64,000 nucleotides of DNA from Vreelandella venusta (GCF_007989605.1 NZ_BJUL01000007.1:124001-188000), one strand, 5' to 3'. Shown: positions 9,547 through 18,779, counted from the stretch's first letter. A program made the numbers and translations. The notes: generated from the letters alone by a model not told the origin.

Positions 9547-10407
9547 CTAATGCGGCTCAAGCTGAGGAGAATGCTGCGCCGCTTCCCAAGCCTGGACCTG
9601 TTGTTTGGTTTCAACCCCCCAACGATAACCGCCTAGCGCACCACTTTGCTGAATCACTCGATGGCAAGGAATCAACAGTGCAATAGGGTTAGCACCCACC
9701 GCATTGCCGACGGCTCGAGATGATTTCGGCATGCCAAGTGCCTGGGCAATTTGCGAGTAGCTCGCCAACTGTCCTTCAGGAATAGTGAGCAGCGCGCGCC
9801 ATACCGCAATTTGGAAATTAGTACCGCTCACGTGGAGCGATAGCGTGGCAGGTGTCGCTTTTGTGGTCGTTTCTGCAGACGTTGTAAACAGTGCCTCTAC
9901 CGCATAACGGGTGGCATCAGGGCGATGGCATAGCGTGCTGCGTGGCCACTGCTTTACGAGTTCTGCCAACAACGCTTCCTGGCTGGTAGACGCCACAAAG
10001 GCCATCCGACAAATTCCTCTCGGCGTTATCGCCACTAATATTTCGCCAAAAGGTGTGGGGTGCACACCATAGCCAATTTCAACCCCCTCCCCTTGGCGCT
10101 TAAACTCACCCGGCGTGACCGCTTCTAGCTGCACAAAGTGGTCATAAAGCCGCGAGCCACCACTTAGTCCTAGCGCATGCACGGTGTTGGTAAGACTTTC
10201 CGATGATGCGATCAGTTGTTTGCCACGTTCCAAGGTCAACGCCTGCAAAAAGCGCTTAGGGCTGATACCCGCATAACGACAAAACAGCCGCTGAAAATGG
10301 TAAGCACTTAAATGCACCTGAGCCGCCACCTTTTCCAAACTTGGCTGACTAGCGGCATTGGCCACCATGTAGGACATCGCTTTTTCGATACGGGCATAGT
10401 CATTCAT
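9547..10407 (-). CDS. Ada-like bifunctional AraC regulator / O6-methylguanine-DNA methyltransferase
   Basis: An AraC-type HTH (about residues 1-100) is fused to a methylguanine-DNA methyltransferase domain with the acceptor PCHRV (Cys248) and SSRAVGNAV. It lacks the N-terminal zinc/Cys phosphotriester domain of E. coli Ada, so it should repair O6-methylguanine and may control its own or other repair genes. The ATG at 10407 has GGTGAG upstream. An in-frame GTG at 10443 would add 12 residues. It converges on the glutaminase gene with a 7-bp gap. Confidence 0.88.
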   Translation of the reverse strand: MNDYARIEKAMSYMVANAASQPSLEKVAAQVHLSAYHFQRLFCRYAGISPKRFLQALTLERGKQLIASSESLTNTVHALGLSGGSRLYDHFVQLEAVTPGEFKRQGEGVEIGYGVHPTPFGEILVAITPRGICRMAFVASTSQEALLAELVKQWPRSTLCHRPDATRYAVEALFTTSAETTTKATPATLSLHVSGTNFQIAVWRALLTIPEGQLASYSQIAQALGMPKSSRAVGNAVGANPIALLIPCHRVIQQSGALGGYRWGVETKQQVQAWEAAQHSPQLEPH

Positions 10408-10588
10408 AAAGACGTTCTCACCGGAGCTAAACGAGGAAAGCACAGGGCTCTCTGAACATAGAACAAGCTTAACCAGACAGTGTCATCCGGCCTACCCGAA
10501 TCTTGCGCAATATCGTGGCATCTCAATTTTGTTCAATACTCTTTGCTCGCGCTCTTGCAAGCTCTTGATTCTGTTTAGGAGGACAACA

Positions 10589-11182
10589 ATGAGCGTTTCA
10601 CTACTGTTACCGATGTCAGCATTTGCCCTTGCCGCGTCTATTTCTCCAGGTCCCGTCAACCTTGTTTGCCTGAGTAGCGGCACCCACTATCCTATTGCCA
10701 AAGGGCTTATTTTTGTCACGGGGGCGACCCTGGGGTTTCTAGTGCTTTTCCTGGCGATTGGCGCGGGGCTTTACTCACTGCTAAACGTAGTGCCACTACT
10801 AGAGGAAATATTACGCTGGGCAGGGCTACTTTTCTTACTCTACTTAAGCTATCAGCTTTTCCAACATGATGGCGCTGTTCGTGGTCAGAGTACAGATAAG
10901 CCACCGGGCTTTATGACCGGCGCGATGATGCAGTGGCTAAACCCCAAGGCGTGGCTGGCGTCTGCCGCCGGCATTGGGGCTTACACCAGCAGTAATGATC
11001 CCTACCAGTTATGGCTGTTCGCTGCTCTCTACCTACCCATTTGTTGGTTGTCATTGGCCAGCTGGGTTTATGCAGGTGCCTTTCTTAGACGCTATATTCA
11101 CCGCCCGCTCATTCTACTTACCATTAACCGCACGCTGGCTGCCGGCCTAGCTGCCAGCGCTATTTTCCTGCTGTTTGAGTAG
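10589..11182 (+). CDS. LysE-family amino-acid/metabolite exporter
   Basis: This 197-residue membrane protein has about six hydrophobic segments and the LysE signature ASISPGPVNLV near the N-terminus. LysE/RhtB proteins export amino acids or related metabolites. The start at 10589 is set by a perfect AGGAGG five bases upstream; the longer reading frame from 10529 lacks such a site. Its 3' end overlaps the convergent AraC-regulator gene by 36 bp, which suggests a functional pair. Confidence 0.88.
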   Translation: MSVSLLLPMSAFALAASISPGPVNLVCLSSGTHYPIAKGLIFVTGATLGFLVLFLAIGAGLYSLLNVVPLLEEILRWAGLLFLLYLSYQLFQHDGAVRGQSTDKPPGFMTGAMMQWLNPKAWLASAAGIGAYTSSNDPYQLWLFAALYLPICWLSLASWVYAGAFLRRYIHRPLILLTINRTLAAGLAASAIFLLFE

Positions 11183-12106
11183 CGGATAGCGATACTGATT
11201 GGGTGTTGCCGCCACTAACCGCTTAAATGTTCTCTGGAAGTGGGGTTGGTCGTTAAAGCCGGCTAATAAAGCCGCATTAACGATTGACTCCCCCTGCCTA
11301 AGCGCCCGCTGACCAAGCTGAACACGGCGATTAATCAGATAAGCATGGGGAGTCAGCCCATAGTGCTGCTTAAACGCACGGATAAGATGGCCAGCGCTAT
11401 AGCCGGTTAACTGACATAGCGTTTCCAATGACACATCGAAAGCCGCATTCACGTCACAATAGGCAGCCGCAGCCTGCAAACCATCCGGCGGCTGCGGTCT
11501 TGAGACGGTTGTCTCGTGTGCTAATGCCAGCATCAATGCAGTAAGAAACCCGGTAACCGACGCGTGCTTCATAGAGAGAGTGCATTGCTTATCCAATAAA
11601 CAAGCCGCCATTTCGCAATAGTGAGCATACAGCGCTGGCTGTGAAACCACCGCCGTATCGATATCACTCCAGTCCGGGGAGCCAAGCGTGCCTATTTGAT
11701 AGCGCAAATCCGCTAGCCATTGCGCATCCACATAGAGCATCAAATATGCCCAGGGTTCGTTCTCAATGGGGTTGCAGGCATGCACCCAGTCGGGGTTCAT
11801 CATAACCAAGTCACCGGCATTAATGGGGTAAGTCGATTCCCGATAGAAAAACGTACTGCTGCCTGACGTAATAGCCCCGACCGACCAGTGAACATGGCTA
11901 TGAGGGGCATAGCACACTTGCCTCGCATCACTGATTTTACGCAGTTCGACATAAGGCAGCCGCGAGTCGCGCCAAAAAACAGGCGGCGGCCCAGCCTGTA
12001 GAGACTTAGCGCTTCGAGACTTAGCATCTAAAGACTTAGCATCTAAAGACTTAGCACTTGGAGACTTAGCACTTAAAGACTCAGCACCTGGAGACTTATG
12101 ACTCAT
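11147..12106 (-). CDS. AraC-family transcriptional regulator with N-terminal pentapeptide repeat
   Basis: This 319-residue regulator has a cupin-like effector domain (about 45-180; HVHWSVGAI, YPINAGDLVMM) and a C-terminal double HTH (about 215-310; GYSAGHLIRAFKQHYG, GFNDQPHFQRTFKR). Such regulators often accompany LysE exporters, and this one overlaps the exporter gene tail to tail. The N-terminus is odd: from the start codon it is built of five-residue repeats (xxAKS) encoded by 15-bp tandem repeats. The domain proper begins near residue 40, so a shorter start is conceivable. Confidence 0.85.
   Translation of the reverse strand: MSHKSPGAESLSAKSPSAKSLDAKSLDAKSRSAKSLQAGPPPVFWRDSRLPYVELRKISDARQVCYAPHSHVHWSVGAITSGSSTFFYRESTYPINAGDLVMMNPDWVHACNPIENEPWAYLMLYVDAQWLADLRYQIGTLGSPDWSDIDTAVVSQPALYAHYCEMAACLLDKQCTLSMKHASVTGFLTALMLALAHETTVSRPQPPDGLQAAAAYCDVNAAFDVSLETLCQLTGYSAGHLIRAFKQHYGLTPHAYLINRRVQLGQRALRQGESIVNAALLAGFNDQPHFQRTFKRLVAATPNQYRYPLLKQQENSAGS
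12002..12106. repeat. 15-bp tandem repeat, seven units, inside a regulator N-terminus
   Basis: The unit AGACTTAGCACTTGG (plus strand) occurs seven times with point variants; the seventh includes the start codon. It encodes repeats of the form S-x-A-K-S. Unit gain or loss keeps the frame, so length variation between strains is likely. Confidence 0.85.
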
Positions 12107-12261
12107 CTTCTGCTCGCATCATCAAAAAATAGCGAATAGCCTGATAACCTAGCTTACGCTAGACAATAGCACAGCACGGGCACAGTATGGGCCGCCAGAC
12201 AAGCTCTACATAAGCCAGATTGCGTAGGAATTCGCAATGCCATAAACGTCAGGAGGACACC

Positions 12262-13080
12262 ATGGCCAATCGAATGAATAACCCAGATCATCGTGATGCG
12301 ATCACCCTTTTCGCCCGAATGGGCTACGCTTCTCGCGGCATCGTTTATGTATTAGTGGGAGGCCTAGCCACCCTGGCAGCCTTTGGACAAGGTGGCCAAA
12401 CGGAAGGCAGCCGCGGTGCTCTAGAAAGAGTGCTAACGGCCCCCTTTGGTAACATCATGCTAGGTCTTATTGCTGTTGGTTTGGTCGGCTACGCTCTGTG
12501 GCGCACGATCCAAGCTGTCAAAGACACCGATCATCATGGTAATAGTACTAAAGGCTTAACTATTCGCACGAGTTTATTAGCGAGTGCCATTACGCATATT
12601 CTTCTGGCATTTTTTGCTGCAACGCTCATCTTCCAATTTGCAGGCTCTTCTGGGGATTCCAGAGGCGGCTCGCAAGGCGTAGCAGATTGGCTGATGCAGC
12701 AGCCATTCGGGCGATGGTTAGTTGGCGGGGTTGGTTTAATTTTGATGGGTGTTGGTATTGCCCATGCAATCAAAGGCTACAAAGCAAAATTCGATAAACA
12801 CTTTGCGATGCCACCACAAACTCAACAATGGGCCTATCCCATCTGTCGATTCGGCTTAGTGATTCGCGGTCTCGTCTTCGTGATCGTGGGCAGTTTTTTT
12901 ATCATCGCAGCCTACCAAATTAACCCTAATCAAGCAGGTGGTATGGGAGAAGTATTCAGTACGCTACGCAGCCAACCTTTCGGTCAGTGGTTGCTTGCCT
13001 TTGTCGCACTTGGGCTCTTTGCGTTTGGTCTCTACAGCCTTTTAGCGGCCGTCTATCGTCACATTAATACTGAAATGTAG
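12262..13080 (+). CDS. DUF1206 membrane protein
   Basis: This 272-residue integral membrane protein consists of three consecutive similar two-helix units (ARMGYASRGIVYVLVGG, the central RTSLLASAITH unit, and CRFGLVIRGLVFVIVGS). That is the internal triplication of DUF1206. Function is unknown for the family. The start at 12262 has AGGAGGA upstream; the frame is open further upstream but without a site. The next gene starts 9 bp downstream, so the two may be co-transcribed. Confidence 0.85.
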   Translation: MANRMNNPDHRDAITLFARMGYASRGIVYVLVGGLATLAAFGQGGQTEGSRGALERVLTAPFGNIMLGLIAVGLVGYALWRTIQAVKDTDHHGNSTKGLTIRTSLLASAITHILLAFFAATLIFQFAGSSGDSRGGSQGVADWLMQQPFGRWLVGGVGLILMGVGIAHAIKGYKAKFDKHFAMPPQTQQWAYPICRFGLVIRGLVFVIVGSFFIIAAYQINPNQAGGMGEVFSTLRSQPFGQWLLAFVALGLFAFGLYSLLAAVYRHINTEM

Positions 13081-13089
13081 AGACATAAG

Positions 13090-13689
13090 ATGCCTTCAAC
13101 AACACGGACTAAACAGTGGTTTGAGCGTATTAATAGCTCGAAAAACATGCTGTGGCTACTCGGCACCCTGTCTTTTTTAGAAACCATTATTTTGCCAATT
13201 CCCATAGAGCTGGTGTTAATCCCGCTCATGGCGATTAACAAGCAACGTATTTGGGCAATCGCCACCGCGACCACTCTCGGCTGCCTGATCGCGTCTATTG
13301 TCGGCTACGCCGTCGGCATGGTGCTTTATCAATCCGTAGGTACGTGGTTTATCGAATTTATGGGTATTGAACAAAGCTATCAATCTTTCCAAACCTTCTT
13401 TGACCAGTACGGTTTTGCCGCAATTTTAGCTATTGGCATACTGCCGATCCCGTTTCAGGTGGCGATGATTACCGCCGGGCTTTCCGGCTATCCGATTATG
13501 TTATTTGTGCTGGCTGCCCTGATAGCCCGTGGGCTTCGCTATTTCGGCCTTGCTTGGCTGGTCCACCGCTTTGGCAACCGCGTAGAACTTATGTGGAAAC
13601 GTCACGCGCTTAAAACCAGCCTAGCGTTAGGCATTGTGGTTCTGGCGGTGGCCGTCGGATTACAGTCGCTGGCTGGGTTAGTAATGTAG
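13090..13689 (+). CDS. YqaA/DedA-family (VTT domain) membrane protein
   Basis: This 199-residue protein has four to five membrane segments and the DedA-like pattern of an acidic residue in the first helix (SFLETIILPIPIELVLIP) and a later GILPIPFQVAMITAG. Members of the VTT/DedA superfamily move phospholipids across the inner membrane; the small YqaA branch is less studied. It follows the DUF1206 gene by 9 bp and converges on the Lrp-type regulator gene. Confidence 0.82.
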   Translation: MPSTTRTKQWFERINSSKNMLWLLGTLSFLETIILPIPIELVLIPLMAINKQRIWAIATATTLGCLIASIVGYAVGMVLYQSVGTWFIEFMGIEQSYQSFQTFFDQYGFAAILAIGILPIPFQVAMITAGLSGYPIMLFVLAALIARGLRYFGLAWLVHRFGNRVELMWKRHALKTSLALGIVVLAVAVGLQSLAGLVM

Positions 13690-13691
13690 CG

Positions 13692-14171
13692 TTAATCGCT
13701 ATTATCCAACGGCAATGTGCCATACTCTTTCACTGGCTGAATAGCAAAGTTGCTGCGAATATCGCTCACTCCTGGTAAGCGCAGCAACGTTCCCGTTAAA
13801 AACGCCTCGTAAGCTGCCAAGCTAGGCACTACCACCTGTAGCAGAAAATCCGATTCACCAGACACCAAATGCGCAGTGACTACTTCCGGCAGTTTAACCA
13901 CGGCTTCTCGGAAAGCATTGGCTTGCTCTTCATGATGTCGTTCTACCTTAATGCCCACAAACACCGTTAACTCCAGCCCGACACTTCGACGATCAAGCTC
14001 TGCGTGGTAGCCACGAATAATGCCGCTTGCTTCCAAGCGTCGCACTCGGCGTAAACAGGGAGACGGCGACAAGTTTACTTTCTCTGCGAGTTCCACATTG
14101 GTTAAGCGAGCATCCCCCTGTAGCAACGCAAGAATGCGTCGGTCGGTAGCATCTAATTGATCATTTGGCAT
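13692..14171 (-). CDS. Lrp/AsnC-family transcriptional regulator
   Basis: This regulator of about 159 residues has an N-terminal HTH (LDATDRRILALLQGDARLTNVELAEKVNLS, written here as the family pattern, residues about 5-60) and a C-terminal RAM ligand-binding domain with SGESDFLLQVVV. Lrp/AsnC proteins sense amino acids. A LysE exporter is divergent 142 bp away, the classic arrangement for exporter control by an amino-acid-sensing regulator. The ATG at 14171 gives MPNDQLD; 11 further in-frame codons upstream are unlikely to be translated. Confidence 0.88.
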   Translation of the reverse strand: MPNDQLDATDRRILALLQGDARLTNVELAEKVNLSPSPCLRRVRRLEASGIIRGYHAELDRRSVGLELTVFVGIKVERHHEEQANAFREAVVKLPEVVTAHLVSGESDFLLQVVVPSLAAYEAFLTGTLLRLPGVSDIRSNFAIQPVKEYGTLPLDNSD

Positions 14172-14313
14172 AAACAAGTATTTCCTTACTCTTAATTGGC
14201 ACAAAATATCAATAACTGATTTAAAATGAGCGTAAATGGCAAGAAATCACTCACCAATTTAACGGTACCATGCCCTTTATCAAGCCACTAGGTGAAACCT
14301 TAAGGGAGCGGTG

Positions 14314-14925
14314 ATGGAAATCGGTCTTTTTATTAGCGCATTAGCCATTGTTTACCTGATTCCAGGCCCGGATATGCTATTGGTGCTGCATACCAGTAGT
14401 ACGCTAGGCCGCGGGCATGGGCTAGCCACCGCGCTAGGGTTAGCCATCGCCCGAGGACTGCATGTGGCGTTAGCCGGTTTGGGCTTGGCCGCCCTATTTG
14501 TCGCCGCTCCGTGGCTTTTTGATGCTGTTCGTTATCTCGGTGCGGCCTACTTGATTTGGGTGGGCTTACAGCTGATTCGTAGCAAACGGAGCACCGATAC
14601 TAACCAGCCGCAAGCATCGCTCACCGGTAGCTATTACTTAGCCTGGAGACGGGGTCTGTTAACGAACCTGCTGAACCCAAAATCGCTGCTGTTTTGTTCG
14701 GTGTTATTACCCCAGTTCGTCCACACCCAACAGGGTGACGTTGCGCTCCAGTTTACGCTATTGGGGGCTGTGCTAGTGGGCGTCGGGCTTCTCTACGATG
14801 CGCTATATGCCTGCTTGGGAGCGCAGATGCAACGCTGGTTTGAAAGTCATCAAACAAGGCAAACACTACAACGTTGGGTATTTGGAACGCTAATTATTGG
14901 CTTTGCCCTGAAGTTAGCCTCTTAA
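14314..14925 (+). CDS. LysE/RhtB-family exporter
   Basis: This 203-residue membrane protein has the LysE signature YLIPGPDMLLVLH in the first helix and LLNPKSLLFCSVLLPQF after helix 3. It probably exports an amino acid or homoserine-lactone-like compound. GGGAGCG precedes the ATG at 14314, with an in-frame GTG immediately before. The divergent Lrp/AsnC gene is its likely regulator. Confidence 0.87.
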   Translation: MEIGLFISALAIVYLIPGPDMLLVLHTSSTLGRGHGLATALGLAIARGLHVALAGLGLAALFVAAPWLFDAVRYLGAAYLIWVGLQLIRSKRSTDTNQPQASLTGSYYLAWRRGLLTNLLNPKSLLFCSVLLPQFVHTQQGDVALQFTLLGAVLVGVGLLYDALYACLGAQMQRWFESHQTRQTLQRWVFGTLIIGFALKLAS

Positions 14926-14940
14926 ATTTAAGCAGCAAAA

Positions 14941-14954
14941 AGCCTACCTAGGCT
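14941..14954 (-). terminator. Short terminator-like hairpin
   Basis: AGCCTA-CC-TAGGCT followed on the minus strand by TTTTT could end the monooxygenase-like gene at 14966. The stem is short. Confidence 0.35.
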
Positions 14955-14965
14955 GCGTTGATAGT

Positions 14966-15325
14966 TTAAATACCATAATCTCGCTCGACTTTGGCAATGC
15001 GCGTCTTAAAATGCCGGTACCACTGCTGATGGCCTAGACGCTGGGCTTCCAGATGCTCAGCGTGGGCCTTCCACGCTTTGATTGAGGCCAAATCAGCCCA
15101 GTATGACACCGTCACCCCAACTTCATTTCGGGCAGACTCTACCCCCAAGAATCCCGGCTGCTGTGCTGCAAGTTCAACCATTCTGGCCGCCATTGCGTCA
15201 TAGCCGTTATCGATCTCGGTGCGTTGCGAGGTAAAAATAACCGCGTAGTAAGGCGGCTCGGGGGTGTTAGCAATAGTAGGTATAAAATCGCTATTTTGAT
15301 ACGTGCTGGGTGGGGCATCAGTCAT
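14966..15325 (-). CDS. Antibiotic biosynthesis monooxygenase (ABM)-domain protein
   Basis: This 119-residue protein matches the dimeric alpha/beta-barrel ABM family (YYAVIFTSQRTE, FLGVESARNEVGVTVSYWADLASIKAW). Members include small cofactor-independent oxygenases and heme-degrading proteins, but many have no known activity. A 13-bp tandem repeat array begins 12 bp upstream of the start, placing repeats exactly where a promoter or leader should be. Confidence 0.8.
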   Translation of the reverse strand: MTDAPPSTYQNSDFIPTIANTPEPPYYAVIFTSQRTEIDNGYDAMAARMVELAAQQPGFLGVESARNEVGVTVSYWADLASIKAWKAHAEHLEAQRLGHQQWYRHFKTRIAKVERDYGI

Positions 15326-15337
15326 TTACACATACCT

Positions 15338-15467
15338 ATTACAAAGAGCTATTATAAAGCGCTATTACAAAGCGCTATTACAAAGCGCTATTACAAAGCG
15401 CTATTACAAAGCGCTATTACAAAGCGCTATTACAAAGCGCTATTACAAAGAGCTATTTTAAAGAACT
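15338..15467. repeat. 13-bp tandem repeat array, ten units
   Basis: The unit ATTACAAAGCGCT repeats ten times without spacers: six central units are identical and the edge units have 1-4 changes. Each unit contains the palindrome AGCGCT, so the array is a ladder of palindromes at 13-bp steps. It lies between the ABM gene start and the end of the DUF4019 gene. The open plus-strand frame through it is an artefact of the repeat. Confidence 0.92.
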
Positions 15468-15873
15468 ATTGCACATAATAACCACTGACTCGCCACTCAC
15501 CATTTTCAAGATGAGGTGTTACGGTTTCTACTCCTCTCGCTTTATTTTCAAATCGAGTGTGAAAGATAAAAACCATATAGTCGCCATCTGGCGCACCTGG
15601 CATAGATCGATAGTGAGAGGCTTGTACTTGTCGGCGTGATTCAACCGGCCCAAACTCATTACGTGCTAACTCAATAATGCGTCTAAGCATGCTAGGCGAT
15701 AGCGGCGTTTTTAGTAGCGGCGATGAGCTCTCCCAGGCTTGTTCAACCTCACCATTATCAATTGACTCTAACCACGCGAGCGCCGCTGATTCAGCCGTAT
15801 TAGCAAACGCCTGAGCATAGGTGACTAGGCTAAGCAGTATCGCAGCGAGAAGGAAAGCAGGTGATTTGGGCAT
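15466..15873 (-). CDS. DUF4019 exported protein
   Basis: This 135-residue protein begins with a signal peptide (MPKSPAFLLAAILLSLVTYA, cleavage after AFA). It then matches the DUF4019 pattern: ALAWLESIDNGEVEQAWE, then SMPGAPDGDYMVF and VETVTPHLENGEWRVSGYYV at the end. It is probably periplasmic; the family function is unknown. The start at 15873 is chosen for the signal peptide; the frame is open for 44 codons upstream. The 13-bp repeat array touches its stop codon. Confidence 0.8.
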   Translation of the reverse strand: MPKSPAFLLAAILLSLVTYAQAFANTAESAALAWLESIDNGEVEQAWESSSPLLKTPLSPSMLRRIIELARNEFGPVESRRQVQASHYRSMPGAPDGDYMVFIFHTRFENKARGVETVTPHLENGEWRVSGYYVQ

Positions 15874-15971
15874 GGCAGACTCTGTGACGGCTTGGTGGCT
15901 TTTACCTGTTAAGTGATTATCGGACAATGACTGAATTTCTTTAGCACCGAACCACATAACAGCAAAACGAA

Positions 15972-15999
15972 GGGGGAAAATCCTTCTGGATTCTCCCCC
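15972..15999 (-). terminator. Terminator after the YfcC carrier gene
   Basis: GGGGGA-x-ATCC and its complement form a strong stem with a 4-nt loop; on the minus strand it is followed by TTCGTTTTG. It lies about 45 bp after the carrier stop codon. Confidence 0.55.
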
Positions 16000-16044
16000 A
16001 GTCACTACTGCGTCGACCGTCAGTTAGCCGCCTAACGACAGTAC

Positions 16045-17454
16045 TTAATAACCCACGTAATAGCCTAATACCAGCGCTGCCCAGCACATAACGTAAACCA
16101 GCACTAACAAAGGAGTAATAACACGCAGCCACTGTGCATAAGAGACCCTACCTAGCGCCAGCATGGCAAGGGTGCCACCAGACGTTGGAACAATCAGGTT
16201 AGTCAAACCATCTCCCACCTGGAAGGACGTGATCATTAATTGACGGCTCATGCCAATTAAGTCTGCTAAGGGGATCAAAATCGGCATGGTAACCAGTGCT
16301 TGGCCCGATCCGCCCGGAATAAACAGGTTGATCACGCCTTGAATCACACTTGAAGCAACAGCCGCCACGGCGGTAGGCATATCACCCACCAGAGAGCTAA
16401 GCGAGTTAACAATCGTATCGATAATCTGGGCATCTTTAAGGATGACCTGAATAGAGGCTGCAACGCCAATCACTAAGGCACCAGCGGTTACCGATGAGGC
16501 GCCTTCCATCATCTGTCTTACCAGTGCATTAGCACCCAGGCCGTTAGCGAGTCCAATAACAATCGCCATCAGCAAGAACATGGCGGCAATCTCATTGATG
16601 TACCAACCGCGGGTAAACACACCGATTAGCATGATAATCAGACCAGCAATAAAAATAGCTAATGTAATGATGTTCTGGCGGGTCAACGTATAGTCTTCGA
16701 GACGCTTGGTTAGTTCGGCCGGGTTGTCATCGTGGTAGTCCATTTTGACAACGTAACGACAGATAAAAAGCGTCAAGGTAGCCAGACACGCAACCACCAT
16801 CAACGTGCGTAACCACCAGCCTGAAAACGTAGGTAATTCACCAATACCCTGCGCAACGCCAACGGTGTATGGATTGATCGGCGACAAAGCGAAGCCAATG
16901 CCGATACCACCCACGGCCATCACAACACCGACTAAACGAGAGCAGCCAATGGCAGAAGCTATCAGTACACCAATGGGTACGAGCGCAATATTATTTTCGA
17001 AACCAACCGCAACGCCAAAGAAGCCATAGATAAAGGTACCAGCAGCAATAATTAGGTTGCGGCTTTTAATGCTATTTTCAGCACCGACACGATGAACGGC
17101 GACACCAATGGCGTTTTCCAGCGCACCTGTCTTCTGCAGAATATGAAATAGCCCGCCAGCAATAAATACGATAAACAGATATTGCGACGCATTAATCAGT
17201 CCTTGCGGTATTGCGACGAAAATCTTGAAAAAATGCAGATTCGCAACATCTGACAAGTACATGAAAGATTCAGGAATAACTGTCGTACGACCATCGACAG
17301 TCTGACGTTCAAACTCGCCTGCGGGCACAATAAACGTCATTAGGTAGGCGGCGACCAAAATGAAGAAAATCAACACCATCGGGTCCGGTATTTGTTTGTA
17401 CCACTTACCTGATGCAGGGGCTTTTGTGTCTGAAATTTGCTGTTGTTGGCTCAT
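16045..17454 (-). CDS. YfcC-family (C4-dicarboxylate/arginine-ornithine-like) carrier
   Basis: This 469-residue protein has about twelve hydrophobic helices and matches the YfcC/DcuC-type anaerobic carrier family (VPAGEFER, FIPGGSGQALVTMPILIPLADLIG near the end). It probably imports the substrate of the neighbouring amidohydrolase. The ATG at 17454 has AAGGG eight bases upstream. Its start is 71 bp after the stop of the amidohydrolase gene on the same strand, so an operon is likely. Confidence 0.85.
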   Translation of the reverse strand: MSQQQQISDTKAPASGKWYKQIPDPMVLIFFILVAAYLMTFIVPAGEFERQTVDGRTTVIPESFMYLSDVANLHFFKIFVAIPQGLINASQYLFIVFIAGGLFHILQKTGALENAIGVAVHRVGAENSIKSRNLIIAAGTFIYGFFGVAVGFENNIALVPIGVLIASAIGCSRLVGVVMAVGGIGIGFALSPINPYTVGVAQGIGELPTFSGWWLRTLMVVACLATLTLFICRYVVKMDYHDDNPAELTKRLEDYTLTRQNIITLAIFIAGLIIMLIGVFTRGWYINEIAAMFLLMAIVIGLANGLGANALVRQMMEGASSVTAGALVIGVAASIQVILKDAQIIDTIVNSLSSLVGDMPTAVAAVASSVIQGVINLFIPGGSGQALVTMPILIPLADLIGMSRQLMITSFQVGDGLTNLIVPTSGGTLAMLALGRVSYAQWLRVITPLLVLVYVMCWAALVLGYYVGY

Positions 17455-17525
17455 AATCAACCCTTATGATTTTTGTGGCTTTATGTTGAGCTAGTTGGAC
17501 AAACGTCGCGATACAAGGCTGCCAG

Positions 17526-18779
17526 CTATTGCTGTTGGGCGAATCGCTGGCAGGTGTTTAAGAGAACCTCAATGGCAACGCCGAGATCCTCAGGCTTGAT
17601 AGCTTCGCTGGGGTGGTGGCTAATACCGCCGCGACAACGAACAAACAGCATGCCGATGTCGCACAGGTCGGCCATGGCTAACCCATCATGGCCGGCACCA
17701 CTGAACAGTACCCGTGGCTCAATTCGCGCATCCTTGAGCGCACTCTGCATGGTGTCGATAAGGTGCGGAGCACATTGAACAGCAGGTTGTTCATAGGTAT
17801 GACGATGCTCAACGCCAAGATTCAAGGCTTGCAGAGACGCGTCAATTTGGCTTAACAGCTGAGTTCTTGCTTGGCGGCGAAGTGCATCATCCGGCGAGCG
17901 CAATTCAATGCTCAAGGTGGTGGTCTGAGGGATAACATTGACGCCGTTAGGTGCGTTCTCGATCTTACCCACGACACCGACGAGTTCATCGGTGCTTTTG
18001 CATAACGTATCGACCAGTTGAATAACATGGGCAGCCCCCACCAATGCATCCTGGCGCATGTGCATAGGCACAGTTCCGGCGTGACCTGCCATGCCCTTGA
18101 TCGTTATCTCGTGGCGCTCGATCCCCGTAATTGCACTTACCACCCCTACCGGTACATCAGCCTGCTCAAGCTGAGGCCCCTGCTCGATATGCGTTTCGAT
18201 AAAAGCAATCACGTCTTCCGGTAGATAGCGATCTGCATCGATTCGTTGAGTGTCGCAACCGAAGTCAGCCAGCGCCTGCCCAAGCGTTATGTCCTGACTA
18301 TCGCGGGCTTGAAGCATCTCTGGTTTAAACGTACCCGCCAACACTTTAGAGCCAAGCAAGGTAGAACTAAAGCGAGTCCCCTCTTCGTCGCTAAACGCCA
18401 CCACATCAATGTGAAAGGGCATTTCGATCGCGTTTTCATACAAGTAGCTAACCAAGGCAAGCGGCAAAATAACGCCCATCATGCCATCGTACTTGCCTCC
18501 ATTAGGAACTGTGTCCTGATGCGAGCCGAGCAACAGCGTACGGGCACCGGCTTTTGGACTGGCATAACGACCGATCAGATTCGCGGCGTTATCCATGCGT
18601 ACAGACATGCCCAGGCTTTTCATCCACGTTGCAAGTTCATCGAGCACAGCGCGGTGTTCAGGGGTGGCGCAGCGGCGGGTAACGCCATCGCGTCCAATAT
18701 TGTCGGTTTCACTGAACTTAGCGGCATCTTCGAGCCACTTCCACGCCTGTTCTCCGGCCTGGGTTAAAGAAAACGTCAT
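17526..18779 (-). CDS. M20-family N-carbamoyl amino acid/allantoate amidohydrolase
   Basis: This 417-residue dinuclear metal hydrolase has His87 in GSHQDTV, the Asp in GGKYDGMMG, the Glu pair in SDEEGTRF, and the His in ETHIEQGP. These are the ligands of the allantoate amidohydrolase/L-carbamoylase/ureidopropionase branch. It probably releases ammonia and CO2 from an N-carbamoyl compound. The start at 18779 has GAGG upstream. With a carrier, a DUF1028 protein and a FadR-type regulator nearby, it forms a small catabolic module; the substrate is not settled. Confidence 0.85.
   Translation of the reverse strand: MTFSLTQAGEQAWKWLEDAAKFSETDNIGRDGVTRRCATPEHRAVLDELATWMKSLGMSVRMDNAANLIGRYASPKAGARTLLLGSHQDTVPNGGKYDGMMGVILPLALVSYLYENAIEMPFHIDVVAFSDEEGTRFSSTLLGSKVLAGTFKPEMLQARDSQDITLGQALADFGCDTQRIDADRYLPEDVIAFIETHIEQGPQLEQADVPVGVVSAITGIERHEITIKGMAGHAGTVPMHMRQDALVGAAHVIQLVDTLCKSTDELVGVVGKIENAPNGVNVIPQTTTLSIELRSPDDALRRQARTQLLSQIDASLQALNLGVEHRHTYEQPAVQCAPHLIDTMQSALKDARIEPRVLFSGAGHDGLAMADLCDIGMLFVRCRGGISHHPSEAIKPEDLGVAIEVLLNTCQRFAQQQ

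Noticed and set aside
15338-15467. Possible CRISPR array
   Set aside because: The units are contiguous 13-mers with no spacers, and no cas genes are present.
15224-15478. Plus-strand open frame with repeated YYKALLQ residues
   Set aside because: It is the translation of the 13-bp tandem repeat plus antisense of the ABM gene; no ribosome-binding site and no protein-like composition.
18246-18767. 173-codon frame opposite the amidohydrolase gene
   Set aside because: Antisense shadow of a gene with intact catalytic motifs.
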